Part shown: positions 43,574 to 54,779 of the stretch, in pieces
Layout of the letters: every line of letters begins with the position of its first letter
Position numbering within the stretch: the stretch's first letter is position 1
Assembly (NCBI RefSeq): GCF_051020955.1
Contig: NC_135017.1
Span: forward strand, 31,652,689 to 31,716,688
From: Megalopta genalis
Lineage: Eukaryota > Arthropoda > Insecta > Hymenoptera > Halictidae
Reading direction: 5' to 3'
DNA length: 64,000 bases
The notes under the pieces: generated by a model
Databases searched by the model: none
Told to the model about the DNA's origin: nothing
What the model saw: the letters and a program-made list of their open reading frames with translations, nothing else
Translations under genes and position numbers: made by a program

Positions 43574-43790
43574 TCAAAAGCTCTCTCTCCAATTGTCACT
43601 TAACATGTAAACAAAAATGAACAATTTGGGAAGAGAAGACCCGATTATTCGAGCCTCACAACTCATTTTTGTAGTTGCTGACAATCGGCGACTATAAAAA
43701 CGAGTCGCGAAGCTCGAATAATCGCGTCTCATCTTCGCAAATTGTCAATTTTTGTTTACATGTTAAGTGACAATTGGAGAGAATTTAGTG
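43574..43790. mobile_element. CAGTAAATTCTCC hairpin MITE, copy g
   Basis: The inner arms are near-perfect (AATTGTCACTTAACATGTAA and inverse; CGATTATTCGAGCC and inverse). The right end reads GAATTTAGTG before TA. The left tip is decayed. Confidence 0.85.
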
Positions 43791-43794
43791 TAAT

Positions 43795-44828
43795 CGTCAC
43801 TTTACGTGCAGAAACTATTAAAGGCTCAAAGGATCTTCTGATGGAACACGAGCAATGAACAAAGTTTATCTTTCCTATTGAAAATATTTTCCATTGTGCC
43901 GTGAAAGAAGTCATTTAAACTATTATACAGTTCGGTTAGTTTCTCGGAGTTCCTTTTATGATTCCATCTTTGAATAATTCATACTATGCGCAGTAACAGT
44001 AAAAGTCCACTCTAAAGATAACTAAAAGTAGAAACTAAAACTCGACGCGACGCAATAAATTGAACGAAGTTCCACAAGCGTTTTTCACAGTTTCGTAGAA
44101 CTTTCATTTTCGAATGTCGTTTCAAGAGTAAACCGAGTTCTCCTCATAAGTTTGAAAGAAGTCGAAGCGGCTCGAGCCTGCTACTCGAGACATATGTGAG
44201 CCTTGGTCGTCGGTGTACGTTCCCTCTTTTTTCTCTTTCGTCTTTCTTCCTTCATCTTTTTTCTTTCAGTCGTTGTCAAAGTACTTTGAAATGCGATAAT
44301 GTCTGTCGTCTAGTTTAATGCGTGTCCTTTTGCCGTTTTAAAGCTAGAGAAGTTAAAAGAAGCCTGGTACGTGCCATCTTTAAATTTACCCTTGTCCCTC
44401 CGCTGTTCGAGAGCGTTACGTTACAGACGTGATGTTCCACGTCGGCGATTGCAGTCTGGATATCCGGATTTCTTGTCGCACGTCCGTACGTACGACACTC
44501 CTTTGCCTCTCGTCTGGAATTCCAGCAAGCTTTTCCCGATACTTGCACGATTTGGCTTAAAATTGAACGGACCTAGCGTAATCGTTTCTTCGCAACTTCG
44601 AGGCGAGAATTACGTGAGATGTTTTGCCCAAAATGGAAAATTCCGCAGCAAGATTTCCTCCGAAATGATCCTTCCGAAACAAGACCACGATATTCCGCTA
44701 ACTATTGCTCTGTCGACTTTTCAATTTAAATACAAACAATTATTTTAAACTGTTCTGAATAATATACGTACGTACTACAATTCTGTTGTATGCGCAGAAG
44801 TAAGAGAACTATTGCCGCGTACAATATG
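43795..44828. other. Unassigned, GC-richer in 44160-44700
   Basis: A 125-codon plus frame (44371-44748) lies here, overlapped by a minus frame (44315-44548). The plus translation is basic with no recognised domain. An exon of an unknown gene is possible, but there is no supporting signal. Confidence 0.25.
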
Positions 44829-45080
44829 CAGGGTATCCCAAAAATGTCTCGCATTACGGAAATGTGGGGTAGCTGAGGTCATTTTAAGTAACTTTTTCCT
44901 TTGCGAAAATGCAATCTGCGGCTTTGTTTACGAGTTATTAACGAAAAACACTGATCAATGAGAGGTGACGGCGCGAAGTTCGAGAGCCCGCAGCACGAGG
45001 CTTTGACAGAAGGTCGGGACGGACTCGAGCCGCGTTCGAAGCATTGAACAAGTCACGAAGCGTAAACTTTCCGGATTTTT
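44829..45080. mobile_element. GGGTATCCCAAAAATGTCTC terminal fragment
   Basis: The sequence from GCAGGGTATCCCAAAAATGT through TTGTTTACGAGTTATTAACG has the form of the GGGTGTCCC-type ends common in insect genomes. No opposite end was found. Confidence 0.4.
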
Positions 45081-45089
45081 TTTACTACG

Positions 45090-45615
45090 TAACAGTGATA
45101 TTTTTAAGAAAAACGCTATTCACCTTTACTTTAGAACGTCTGAAGAATATTTACTAATTTTTCGGAACGTGACAGCCGTTTGAATTTTCTGGTGTGCATG
45201 ACACCTCATGTGTACCATATGAAATTTTTATGCAAGGTGTACAGTGAAGATTAACAAAGTTCGTAAATGACATTTTAATTTAAATAATTCGGTGTCCGAA
45301 CAGAATTCAACGAATGATTTGCAAAGCTGATTTAATAATAAATAATCGCGTTAAGGGACGTAAAGTATTTGTTTCTTAGAGAAATATGAAAAATATTATC
45401 AATAAGAAACTCACCCATTTAGTTGAGGATGCATTTACTGACCTCGTACAACGCACAGCTGATCCCAGGTCGATGACCACAACATTCGAGGGATACTGTC
45501 GGAGGAACCTCTGGTATGGTTATTTACGAAGTTCACTTACACTGCACTGTCACCAAACACTGATCACTTAATTAATCACTGATAATCCAAAACACTTGTG
45601 GATATTACGAAAGAT
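45090..45615. other. Unassigned
   Basis: No supported feature. A 61-codon frame at 45386-45571 has no recognisable domain. Confidence 0.3.
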
Positions 45616-45619
45616 TACT

Positions 45620-46128
45620 CTCCTAAACTATAGGCTGCTTCTAAAAATGTTCTAAACGAAATTTAACCTGTTGGGGGGGGGGGGGATCATCTTAAGACAA
45701 TCACAAATTGTCTCTAGGTAGATGTATCTCCGAGATTCCAAGGTGACTATGATTGTTTTAAACGAAACTATATATGTTTTCTTTCTAGATAAGTTTGTAG
45801 TCCATTCCAAGACGAATTCATTGACCTATAACAAGGTTATTTAACGTCATTCAATACTTACCTTTGTTATGCACCTAGAAATTGCTCTTTATCTTATGTA
45901 TTCGTGACGTTTAGGTGACGTTTAACGAAGCTAAGTTTTGAACGGCATTAAATGATCTTGAACGATCTTGAAAGACCAAAGTGTTATAGGTCAATAAATT
46001 AGTCTTGGAATGGACTGCGAACATACAGTTCCATTTTTTTTTTAAATCAGGGTCACCTTTAAATCTCGGAGGCATGTCCACTTAGGGAGAATTTGTTACT
46101 ATCATATGATGTGGCCCTCGAAACACAC

Positions 46129-46166
<38 letters not shown>

Positions 46167-46205
46167 AATTTCATTTACAATATTTTTAAAAGCAACCTAT
46201 AGAAG
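45620..46205. repeat. Fold-back element with microsatellites in its arms
   Basis: CTATAGGCTGCTTCTAAAAA is answered by TTTTTAAAAGCAACCTATAG, and the inner block AGTCCATTCCAAGACGAATT by its inverse at about 45995-46020. The left arm carries a G13 run (45673-45685). The right arm carries a CA tract (46126-46162) at a roughly corresponding place. Confidence 0.78.
46126..46162. repeat. (CA)n microsatellite
   Basis: About 18 CA units with one CG interruption. Confidence 0.95.
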
Positions 46206-46445
46206 CAACTAACGAATACTTATATGTGTAGTATGTATATATTGTTTTTTCATCTTGAAATATTTCAATTCATTTTTCGAGTTTTGACGAAGTTGTAGAT
46301 CTTGCGATCCCCCCTGTGATATTTAAAATACTGGCTAATGGGAAAATAATTACAATGAACTTAGATGGAAATAATTAATTAACCAGTCGTTATTACATCA
46401 ATAGTGTATACATATAATATAATTATGTATTTCCAAACATAATAC

Positions 46446-46812
46446 TCGTGAGTCCGGTTGTCAAGTTTGGATACTAGATTCCAACTTTGAGAAGTGGGGG
46501 AAGGTGCTATAGTGGGGTGACACTCGCTCGTGGGGTCACTGTCTCGCCTCGTGCTACAGAATTCAAGGCACTCGGATAGCTATAGCTAAAGGGTGTCTCT
46601 GTTGTATAGCATTTCTTAGCTACGAACGCAATGCAACGCGATGCATACACGGCAGCGACTGCTATAATACAATAGGGCACCCCTCAACTCCCTGAGGAAC
46701 TCCGAGTGCCTCCGACTCCATCGCCCGAGGTGATGCAGCGAGAGCCGCTTCACAATACCGCCTGCCCCCACTCCCTAACGCTGGAATCTAGCATTCAAAT
46801 CTGGCAACCATG
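46446..46812. repeat. GC-rich fold-back element
   Basis: GGATACTAGATTCCAACTTT, AGTGGGGG and GGCACTCGGA in the left half are answered by inverted copies at the right (CTCCGAGTGCC, CCCCCACTCCCTAACG, TGGAATCTAGCATTC). The arms exceed 100 bp. It is the only GC-rich element of this kind in the window. Confidence 0.75.
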
Positions 46813-46819
46813 TTTGTGA

Positions 46820-48003
46820 GATTAATGTAATTTCATATTATTAGTTTTCCATATCTTTTGGAAATGTGTGTGCTGCATATCAAAAGAAGTAAGAGTATAA
46901 AGAGCTCTACAGTGACCTTTCATAATAAAACGTTCGCTTTGATCACTAATTCTGAGACTGTAAAAGACTGTAATTAGCTCCATGCATAATGATCTGAAAT
47001 ACGAAACACAAATTACAATACACAATTTAAATAGTACATTTAAATCGCACGTGTTTTTCTGCAACGTAGTTAGGTAATTTTGTAGTATGTAGCACAATTT
47101 GCGTGAGTTTGAATTGTATAATAAATGTCTCATAAAATTATATTCAATATTACAGAATATTTTTATACATTCTAAAAGATACCATCCTTTTATTAATTCC
47201 ATAGTATATATAATAGAGAAATAGTAGTAATAGTTAGTTAGTTTAGTAGAAATAATGGCAAGTTAATATTTATTAGAAATAATAACAGGTTAATATTTAA
47301 ATATTTACTAAAACCAATGAAAGGATACTATTTATTCAAATTAATGAAAATTTTATCGAATAAGTCATCAGAGAATTACACCATCTTTTTAATTCAATCG
47401 ATCTGTAATATCTGTATGTTTTACACTTTGTACAACGTAATGTTATATTTCATTAACCTTGCTAACACACGTCTGAATAGTATAATACTTTTACAATAAC
47501 ATATTTGCGTATAAATTTAATGTCTGTGTCATTAACACTTTCATCTCATCGCGTTTTATTTATAAGATTTTACAATTTTTTTATTGTGGGACGTTTGCGT
47601 GACAAATAACGAATGATTTTGGAATATTTGAGCGAAATATGAAGAATTCATGGGTGAAGGTTATATTTAAAAATCATGTTCCATGAGAATTTTGTATCAT
47701 CCGCCCATTTAAATTACATTGCAAAAACGGAATTCAATTGTTGCAGCTCCTATATGTACATATGTTGCACTAAGAAGAAGATCGACATAATGGTACATAT
47801 TTCGTATAATTCTGTGCTAGCTATGATTTTCTCCACATGAATTGTATACAGCTACTTTTTCATTTACACGATAAATTGATTCCAACAAAATGGGCTTAAA
47901 TAAAACTTGTGTAAAAAAAATGCAAACCGTACATAAAATTTAGGGAATGACTACAAATGTGAAAAGTTCGCAAGAACAATCAATAATATTTAAAATATTT
48001 ATA
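46820..48003. other. AT-rich DNA, nothing recognised
   Basis: A 126-codon minus frame (46822-47202) has AT-driven composition and no motif. No paired repeats were seen. Confidence 0.35.
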
Positions 48004-48005
48004 TA

Positions 48006-48590
48006 TTGGGTTGGCAACTAAGTAATTGCCGATTTGTTCAATGAAATAAAAAATTTTTTTACTTGGAATGAAGTTTAATCTGTAATGTATTTTCAATTTT
48101 GTTCGATGACTTTTTGCCATCTTTCTGACAACTTGAAAATTCCACGCTCGTAGAAAGTCTGATCCTTTTCGGCCAAAAACTGAGTTAAGTGAGATTTTAC
48201 AGCGTTATCATCACATTAAAAGTTTTACCACGAAGGGAGATGTCCAGGGATCGAAATAAGTGGTAATCCGATGGCGCGAGGTCAGAGCTATATGGTGGGT
48301 GTAACATCAATTCCCAACCAATATCCATCAATTTTTGCCGAGTGGACAAAGACGTGTGCGGCCTAGCATTGTCCCGGTGGAAAATGACACCTTTACGATT
48401 GACCAATTCTGGTCGCTTTTCCTTGACCGCTGCATTCAATTTGTCCAGTTGCTAACATTCACGGATAATAAAAAATAACATAATAATAATAATAATAATA
48501 ATTTTATAATATAACATTTACGGATATCATAAAAATGGGAGTGAGAGACATCTATAATTGAAATCGACAATTACTTAGTTGCCAACCCAA
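48006..48590 (-). mobile_element. Mariner copy D (internally deleted)
   Basis: TTGGGTTGGCAACTAAGTAA at 48006 and its inverse ending 48590, with TA on both sides. It has the same leader-to-transposase junction as A, B and C. It lacks the small deletion shared by A and C. Confidence 0.92.
48070..48445 (-). pseudogene. Mariner transposase C-terminal fragment (copy D)
   Basis: It reads LNAAVKEKRPELVNRKGV, then HRDNARPHTS (Gln to Arg before the second aspartate), then SSDLAPSDYHLF. A frameshift follows after the KTFN codons (about 48205). The downstream C-terminal codons remain in another frame to about 48070. It is not functional. Confidence 0.9.
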
Positions 48591-48599
48591 TATATCAAA

Positions 48600-49456
48600 A
48601 TTACCTTCTGTTTCATACATTACATTGAAAATAATACACGGAACTATTATTATTTCTTCTTTATGTTAATTCGTCGCTATTGTAAATATCCACTTATTAT
48701 TATATTTCTATTTCTATTTTGTGTTAATCTGTGACTGATATTCTAATAAACATATAGCGTAGGAATTAACACAAATTCATTTCGCAATACGTATGTATGT
48801 ACTGTTCCAAGTAATAACAACTGCAACGATTACGTCCTTCTTCGTAAAACTAAATTCAATTAGGAACCATATTAAATCAAGGTATAAACAATTTCGAAGT
48901 GTTATAAAAGAAAGCCATAAAAAGAGTATTGGTCGTATATTGATTTTTGCACATGCTGGACAGATAAGGTTTTAGGGTTCACCGCATAGATTCATAACGG
49001 TCGTAAAAATGTCTGGCACGAAATATAGAAAACCGCCATACGGCGAAACCAAGCCTGAGAATTGAGAACATTAAGACAGACCCGATATCGCAGCAGAAAC
49101 CGGTGACAATTCTCAGAAGTTGATTTACGAAATTTCTTATGTCTAGGCTCGGCTCGAGTTTCAGTAATGTCCAAAACGTACTAACATTTGCTTCAATAAT
49201 CCTGTGATCTTGAACTGAACTGCACAACATGAATAAGCTATTATTTAAAATAAAAAATATTTCCGTTTCCAACCACTTGCCGCACTTTTACGTGTCTGAC
49301 TCGTGATGAAAATTTCTATAATAATAACCTGAAAAGTATTGTTAGATCTATCTCGGTTTTCATATTTTTTAATATCATTATTAAGATTTAATTATTTTGT
49401 TTGTTAAATTGTATGCAATTTAATTATGTACTTGTGTATATACATAATTCTTATAC
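48600..49456. other. Unassigned
   Basis: A 97-codon minus frame (48979-49272) overlaps a second minus frame. Neither is recognisable. Confidence 0.3.
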
Positions 49457-49460
49457 ATAT

Positions 49461-49716
49461 GAGCCGTTTATTTTGAAAGTGGCATAAGTCACTTTACTGT
49501 AATGAAAAGTGGTGATTTTTTAATGTTTGTACGAAATTATTTATACTGAGAAAAATATCAGCGTCCTGAGATAACAAATACAAGTAAATCTTCTCGAAAG
49601 TTAGCATCCATATTTTTAAACGTGTTAAAACGCAAACCCTTAAATACATCGACTTAAAAACAAAGTGACCAACTTAAAAACAAAGTGACTTATGCCACTT
49701 TCAAAATAAACGGCTC
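49461..49716. mobile_element. GAGCCG MITE, short form
   Basis: GAGCCG to CGGCTC, with perfect ATAT duplication on both sides (49457-49460 and 49717-49720). It is near-identical to 63563-63798 apart from an extra ~20-base duplication of ACTTAAAAACAAAGTGAC near its right end. Confidence 0.93.
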
Positions 49717-49724
49717 ATATAAGA

Positions 49725-50920
49725 ATACGCGAAGATAATTGAGATAACAACTGAGAATATAATCTATAGCAGTTCGAGAACATTAGATTCATAAAATATT
49801 AATTCGTTCGTATAAACATGGTGCACATAATTTAACATGTATTACTTATATTCTACGAGAAACTAAAGAAACAGGATCAGTATGTGTTATATCCTAACGG
49901 ACGCTAATAAGGGTCTACACGTGTCAAACAAAAACGGAGACCTCTCCCGATCGTTCACGGAACGACAAGAAAACGCGTCGTCCATTTCTCAGCGCGGCAA
50001 ATTCAACGTGGATCACGTCGATCTCAGAAGTATGAATGTAATTTCGTTCTTTTAAGTCGGAATAAAGATCTGTTCTCGGCATGTAGTTTCACAATAAATA
50101 TAAATTTTCTTTCTTTTCTAAGGAACATAGACCATTTTTCTAAAAAATATATACTAATAAAGTTTTAATCATTGCAACTGCGAAGGTAATGGTACGCAAG
50201 AGTTTAATTATAACATTTGAAATTCCTGCAATAAAGTAGGTACATATTATGCATGTATTACGTATATCAATACAATTAAATTAATTACAGTCATTCAAGA
50301 TTGCAATATTGGTAATCATTGATTAAATATAATGAAATAAATAAATAAAATTATAAAATATCTCAAAATTAAAGATCCACTGTTTACTCTCTCTAAAGCT
50401 TTTTTGTTTGTGTATTTCCTCTATAAATAATAATACAAAAGGAAGTAGAAGTAGATTTATTTTATTACTGATTTTCTATAATGGAGTACGGGTTTCTATA
50501 ACAATGCACGTGTAAAACGTAGAATTAATGATATAATCCGAGTGGAGGAAAATCAGTAAATATGGAATACCATTTCGTTTTCCGTATGCCATTCTCACAA
50601 ACAAAAAATTTTTATAGATATTCAGACACGTTTATTTGCACTTTTGTTTGAAACAGATTTAAATTCCTCACGTTGTAAACAATCGTCGATATTGATGTAA
50701 CGTTAGGAAATTGTAAAGTGCACAAATATGAAATTGATAACCAAATATGAAACTCCTGTAATAGTAGATACGACGTCTTCATAAAAAGTACATTGGTTAT
50801 GATATCACGTTTAAAGTTAATTTAAATAAAAAATAATTGTTCACAACAACTATTATACATACATATATTTACGTGTCAAACTCCGTACCAGCATGTACAT
50901 ACTTCCGAAACCCAGTCAGC
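49725..50920. other. AT-rich DNA, nothing recognised
   Basis: No gene was recognised. A short GC-richer stretch lies at 49915-50030. Confidence 0.35.
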
Positions 50921-50924
50921 CCTA

Positions 50925-51575
50925 ATTTGGCTGAAATTTTACAAATTATTTAATTTTTCATAAAAACAATGTTTGCCAGTGATTTTACTATTTTAATGTT
51001 ATTCCAAGTAATTTTGAAAAGTTCTATTCTTCGATATCACTGAAATTCGGAAAACAGATTCTTTTTAGACAAAAACAATGTCTGCGAGATCTTTTGGAAA
51101 TTTCCAGTTAAAGTAGAAAATTCTGTAAAAAATGATTTACCATTGTGATATCACTTTCTGCGTTAGCAATCGAACCCAGCCGTTTGAATTTTTTAATTCA
51201 TGAAAAGCATACCTCATAATTGATAAAAAAATTAGCCATTACACGTGATACACGCCTCACTTGATATTATAAAGCCAGTGATTAAGTTAATTATAATAAA
51301 CTGTTAAGTGCCTTTTTCATACTCCTATAACTATGTTAACTGGGGATTAAGTTATCAAACATTGTTTTTATCTAACACGGACCTGTTTTCAGAATTTCAG
51401 CCAAATCGAAGCATAGAACTTTTTAAAATTACAAGGAGTGACAGCAAAATGGTAGAAACATTCCTTGCAAAATTTTATAGCATAAACATCGAGTGGTGAA
51501 AAATCCTTCCGGCAAACGTTGTTTTTACGTAAGATAAAACGATTTGTAAAAATTCAGCCGAATCGTGTTCTGACG
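50925..51575. repeat. Fold-back element with >200-bp arms
   Basis: TTTGGCTGAAATTTTACAAA on the left pairs with TTTGTAAAAATTCAGCCGAA on the right. Further in, AAGTTCTATTCTTCGATATC pairs with the inverse of ATCGAAGCATAGAACTTT. It is non-coding; the 63-codon frame at 51308-51499 lies in an arm. Confidence 0.75.
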
Positions 51576-51589
51576 TTCTGTCAGTTTCA

Positions 51590-51780
51590 TTGAAAAAACA
51601 AGAAGAACGATGCGAAATTTTGTTGGACGGGGAGATCTTTTACGTTGAACTAAAACCCCGTCGTCAGCAGCGATAGTTTTGCAGCCTTCGATCGCTGTGG
51701 CACGACGACCACTGGTCGCGTCGCGCCGCGCTGGCGGCGGCCACGTACTAGGAAACGGTTATATCAGATAATTTCGGCAT
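51590..51780. other. Short GC-rich block
   Basis: CpG-rich sequence (CGCGTCGCGCCGCGCTGGCG) at 51715-51745 with no frame or repeat partner. Confidence 0.3.
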
Positions 51781-51782
51781 TA

Positions 51783-51984
51783 CAGTAAATTCTCCCTAAT
51801 TTTCCTCCAGCTTGTAAATAAAAGAAGAGGAGATACGATTATTCGAGCCTTGCACCTCGTTTTCATAATTGTTGACAATCGGCAACCATAAAAATGACCC
51901 GCGAAGCTCGAATAATCGTACCTCCTCTTCCGAAATGGTCCATTTTTGTTTACAAGCTGAAAGAAAATTGGGGAGAATTTACTG
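51783..51984. mobile_element. CAGTAAATTCTCC hairpin MITE, copy h
   Basis: It has the best left end of the family: CAGTAAATTCTCCCTAATTT after TA. The right end is GGGGAGAATTTACTG. The stem is intact apart from a deletion of the GGACAATTTGGG part on the left. Confidence 0.88.
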
Positions 51985-51989
51985 TGTAT

Positions 51990-52670
51990 GTCCGCTGTAT
52001 AATTTCGTTACGGAACAATTTCGAGAAAATTTGCTCCGCTGTTGTGACGCGAGGCGGTGCGCCGCATTCAGAAATCGGAAATCAAAAATTCGTATCGCCC
52101 TTTTGGGGGGAAAACGGCGATCACGTTGATCTAGGCCACGGCAGCACTGTCTGATGCGTTTCGGATTATCTGGTTGAATATAGTCCCGATCGTTGGAATG
52201 GAGGTCGAGTATTCGGAAATGGGATCATTGGAAACTTTGCAGCGTGGAACTGAAAATTTTCAGTGGTTCCTGCCTCCGTAATGGCAGAAAAAAATGCAGT
52301 TCACGGAGCTGCATTTTATTTTTACTCCCCGTGCTAGAAGTGAATACATATTATATTTAAATAGCTCTATCGGGGAACAAACTTTACTCGTTATTCCGGG
52401 CAATGTGTCTGAAAAACTCTGATAAATAATACATCGTATTACTTTTTCACCTATCGATAGTTTCAATGAAATTGTCTGCATTTAATGAACGCATGCATTT
52501 ACATTTATGATTTCCAGTAAACGAGGACAGCAGAGATGGAGAATGAAAGATTTATGTTCGAGAACTCTTCTCAGTGTCATAGCAAATTAGACATTTAACG
52601 CAAATTTCAGAACCATCTCTTTCGGCCAATTTTAATGAAATTTACGAGCGAGTTCCTGGACAAATGTATG
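51990..52670. other. Unassigned
   Basis: A GC-richer stretch at 52020-52160 continues two accidental frames from the MITE. Nothing was recognised. Confidence 0.3.
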
Positions 52671-52872
52671 TCGTACACCCGCCTCCAAAAGTATTAAGAC
52701 TCCTGCTGATTTAGTATAAACTGTGATTTTTCATTCAGTTTAGCTAATTTTCTATGTTTACTATCAAGTTTCATGGCATCTTATCATCGCGAAAATACGT
52801 ATTCAGTTGTAAGTGTTTGTTACTTATGCAATTAGGTTACCCATTTATTGCATTTTGTTCATTGAAGAGATA

Positions 52873-53301
52873 CAGGGTGGATCACACAACATGATCAGCT
52901 TAATTTATTCTGTTGCTAGCAGTACGATTGGAAATTTTTTGTGATAAAATAGCATGGTTTAAGGAGAGCTTTAAAATGATTGTACCAAATTTTTTGTCAA
53001 CCCTTTCTTTCCGGAGTTGTCAAGACTTCTTTATAGGTAAATCTACAGTTTTTTTTTTATTACATTCAGGAAAAACTATATGTTAGTACCCACCTTTAAA
53101 CGGTGGGTACTAAAAGATTGCAGGCCAACCTAAAAAAAATAAGACAATCTTGACAGATTCTAAAAAGAAAGAATTAACAAAAAATTTGATACAATCATTT
53201 TAAAGCTCTCCTTAAACCACGTTATTTCAGCTCGTGAAGTTTCCAATCGAACCACTAGGGACAGAATAAATTAAGCTGATCACATTGAGTGGTTCACCCG
53301 G
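52873..53301. mobile_element. TACAGGGTGG-type long-TIR MITE, copy 2 (best)
   Basis: CAGGGTGGATCACACAACAT at the left, and the inverse of CGGGTGAACCACTCAATGTG at the right, with TA on both sides. The arms run almost to the centre, where GTACCCACC and GGTGGGTAC form a short perfect stem (53086-53110). It is 429 bp and non-coding. Confidence 0.9.
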
Positions 53302-53354
53302 TATATGCTGAGTTCATTTCGTGCGATGTTTTCGAAATATATAGAACATAGCAC

Positions 53355-53475
53355 AAAATGCACGCAACCAAATAGGATCAAAAATAGTAAACGAACTAAT
53401 AAAGCGGATGCTGAAGTTAGTCCAAGAAGTAATTAAAAAACTTGATGGATATATCATCGGAAATATAAGATTGAC
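53355..53475 (+). pseudogene. Tc1-type transposase C-terminal tail (copy III)
   Basis: It reads NELIKRMLKLVQEVIKK then GYIIG, equivalent to the tails in copies I, II and IV. Nothing upstream is preserved. Confidence 0.6.
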
Positions 53476-53649
53476 GTTAGTTTTATTATACAAAAATATT
53501 GTTAAAAAATATATAGATGTATGTACTTGTTACAGTTTAGTACAACTAACTTTGAAATAAATTAAAGAAATTATAATAATTTCCTATCGGTTTCTCAAAT
53601 TTACTTAATTTTCTGTGAGTGTCCTAATACTTTTGGAGGGAAGTGTATA

Positions 53650-54205
53650 TTTCTTTTATTGAAAAAAATGTTTTAAAGTTGAACGCTACAAATATATCTT
53701 TTTTAAAAAATTCAAATTATAAATTTGGAAAAATTTTTTTCAAAATTGAGTGTTCTAGAACGATGAATTAAGTAGCATATGACAATTAAAACAAGTCATA
53801 TGTTTAAAAACCAGGTTAACGCTTAACGGACGGGTTGTTTTTTCTGTTCTGTTTTAGAAAGTCAGAATGAAAAAAAACATAAATTTATATGTATTAACGA
53901 CCTGAAATTTTTTGCAACTTTTCTTAAAAATTTTAAAATTGTTTATACAGTATCTGAATGTCATGATTTTGACTGTTCCGAAAATTATTCTGTGTTACTC
54001 AATTTTCCATTCGAAGGCACATAATCTAGTAAGGATTTACTGCTTTGCATCCTCCTGTCTCCCAGTATGAACGATGATGGGTAAAAAGAAGTATGTAGAG
54101 AATATTTATCTAAAAACTGTTCCTCACATAAGTTTCCTAAAAAACTGTTTGTGTAACTTGTATATGTTTACTTGCCCCACGCTCCAGACAAGATAGAGTG
54201 GTGTG
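53650..54205. other. AT-rich DNA, nothing recognised
   Basis: No feature supported. Confidence 0.35.
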
Positions 54206-54210
54206 AATAA

Positions 54211-54405
54211 TTACTAGACCGCGGATTTTATGCATTTATGAGAAAAATGTATGGGTGAAATATGGAATAGTGAAAAAATAAAATAAAATAAAAATATTGC
54301 TATATTACTTACAACTTATTAAAATTATTTAAGAAAGAAGCAGAATTGCACTTGCAATGGATACAGACAATTTTTGTTTTCCATAAAGATCCATAATCTA
54401 ATAAT
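54211..54405. mobile_element. CTAGAC-GATCYGCAG MITE, third copy
   Basis: CTAGACCGCGGATTTTATGC at the left is near-identical to the left end at 8933. The right end (CATAAAGATCCATAATCTAA) is diverged. Confidence 0.55.
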
Positions 54406-54775
54406 TACAGGCTCAAAGTAACTTTTACACTTTAGTGATATTTAAACAAAAACTTAATGATATATCATATGTGTATATTTCTATTTTCAATTATTTCTAA
54501 TATAAAAATATACAAATATAGTTTTCCTCCATGGTTTTGTTTAAATATGTGTAAAAATGTAAAAGATATAATAATTATTCACAGCACTATAGGTGGTCCC
54601 TTTTAGCTGAATCATCCTATACATTAAAAAAAAACTGAACCAAATATCATATTTGCATGTTTCTATGTTAGAAATAGCAGAAAATAGAAATGTACAAATA
54701 TAATATTTTGTTAACTTTACGTTTAGATATCGTTAACAATGCAAAAGTTACTTTGAGTCTATAATTATAGACACC
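54405..54775. repeat. Fold-back element (GACTCAAAGTAACTTTTGCA arms)
   Basis: The left arm GGCTCAAAGTAACTTTTACA and the following ~110 bases pair with the inverse of 54640-54770 (CAAAAGTTACTTTGAGTCTA at the right). It is adjacent to the previous MITE and may be its expanded end. Confidence 0.7.
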
Positions 54776-54779
54776 ACTG

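Larger units (their letters stand above)
52676..53645 (+). mobile_element. Tc1-like derivative, copy III (interrupted)
   Basis: CACCCGCCTCCAAAAGTATT after TA (52674-52675), and the right end TACTTTTGGAGGGAAGTG before TA (53646-53647). A different MITE (52873-53301) sits inside, at a point that is uninterrupted in copy I (near 6088). Without it the element is about 540 bp. Confidence 0.85.

Noticed and set aside
46822..47202. 126-codon minus-strand ORF as a host gene
   Set aside because: Cys/Leu/Ile/Phe-rich translation typical of AT-rich random sequence, with no motif.
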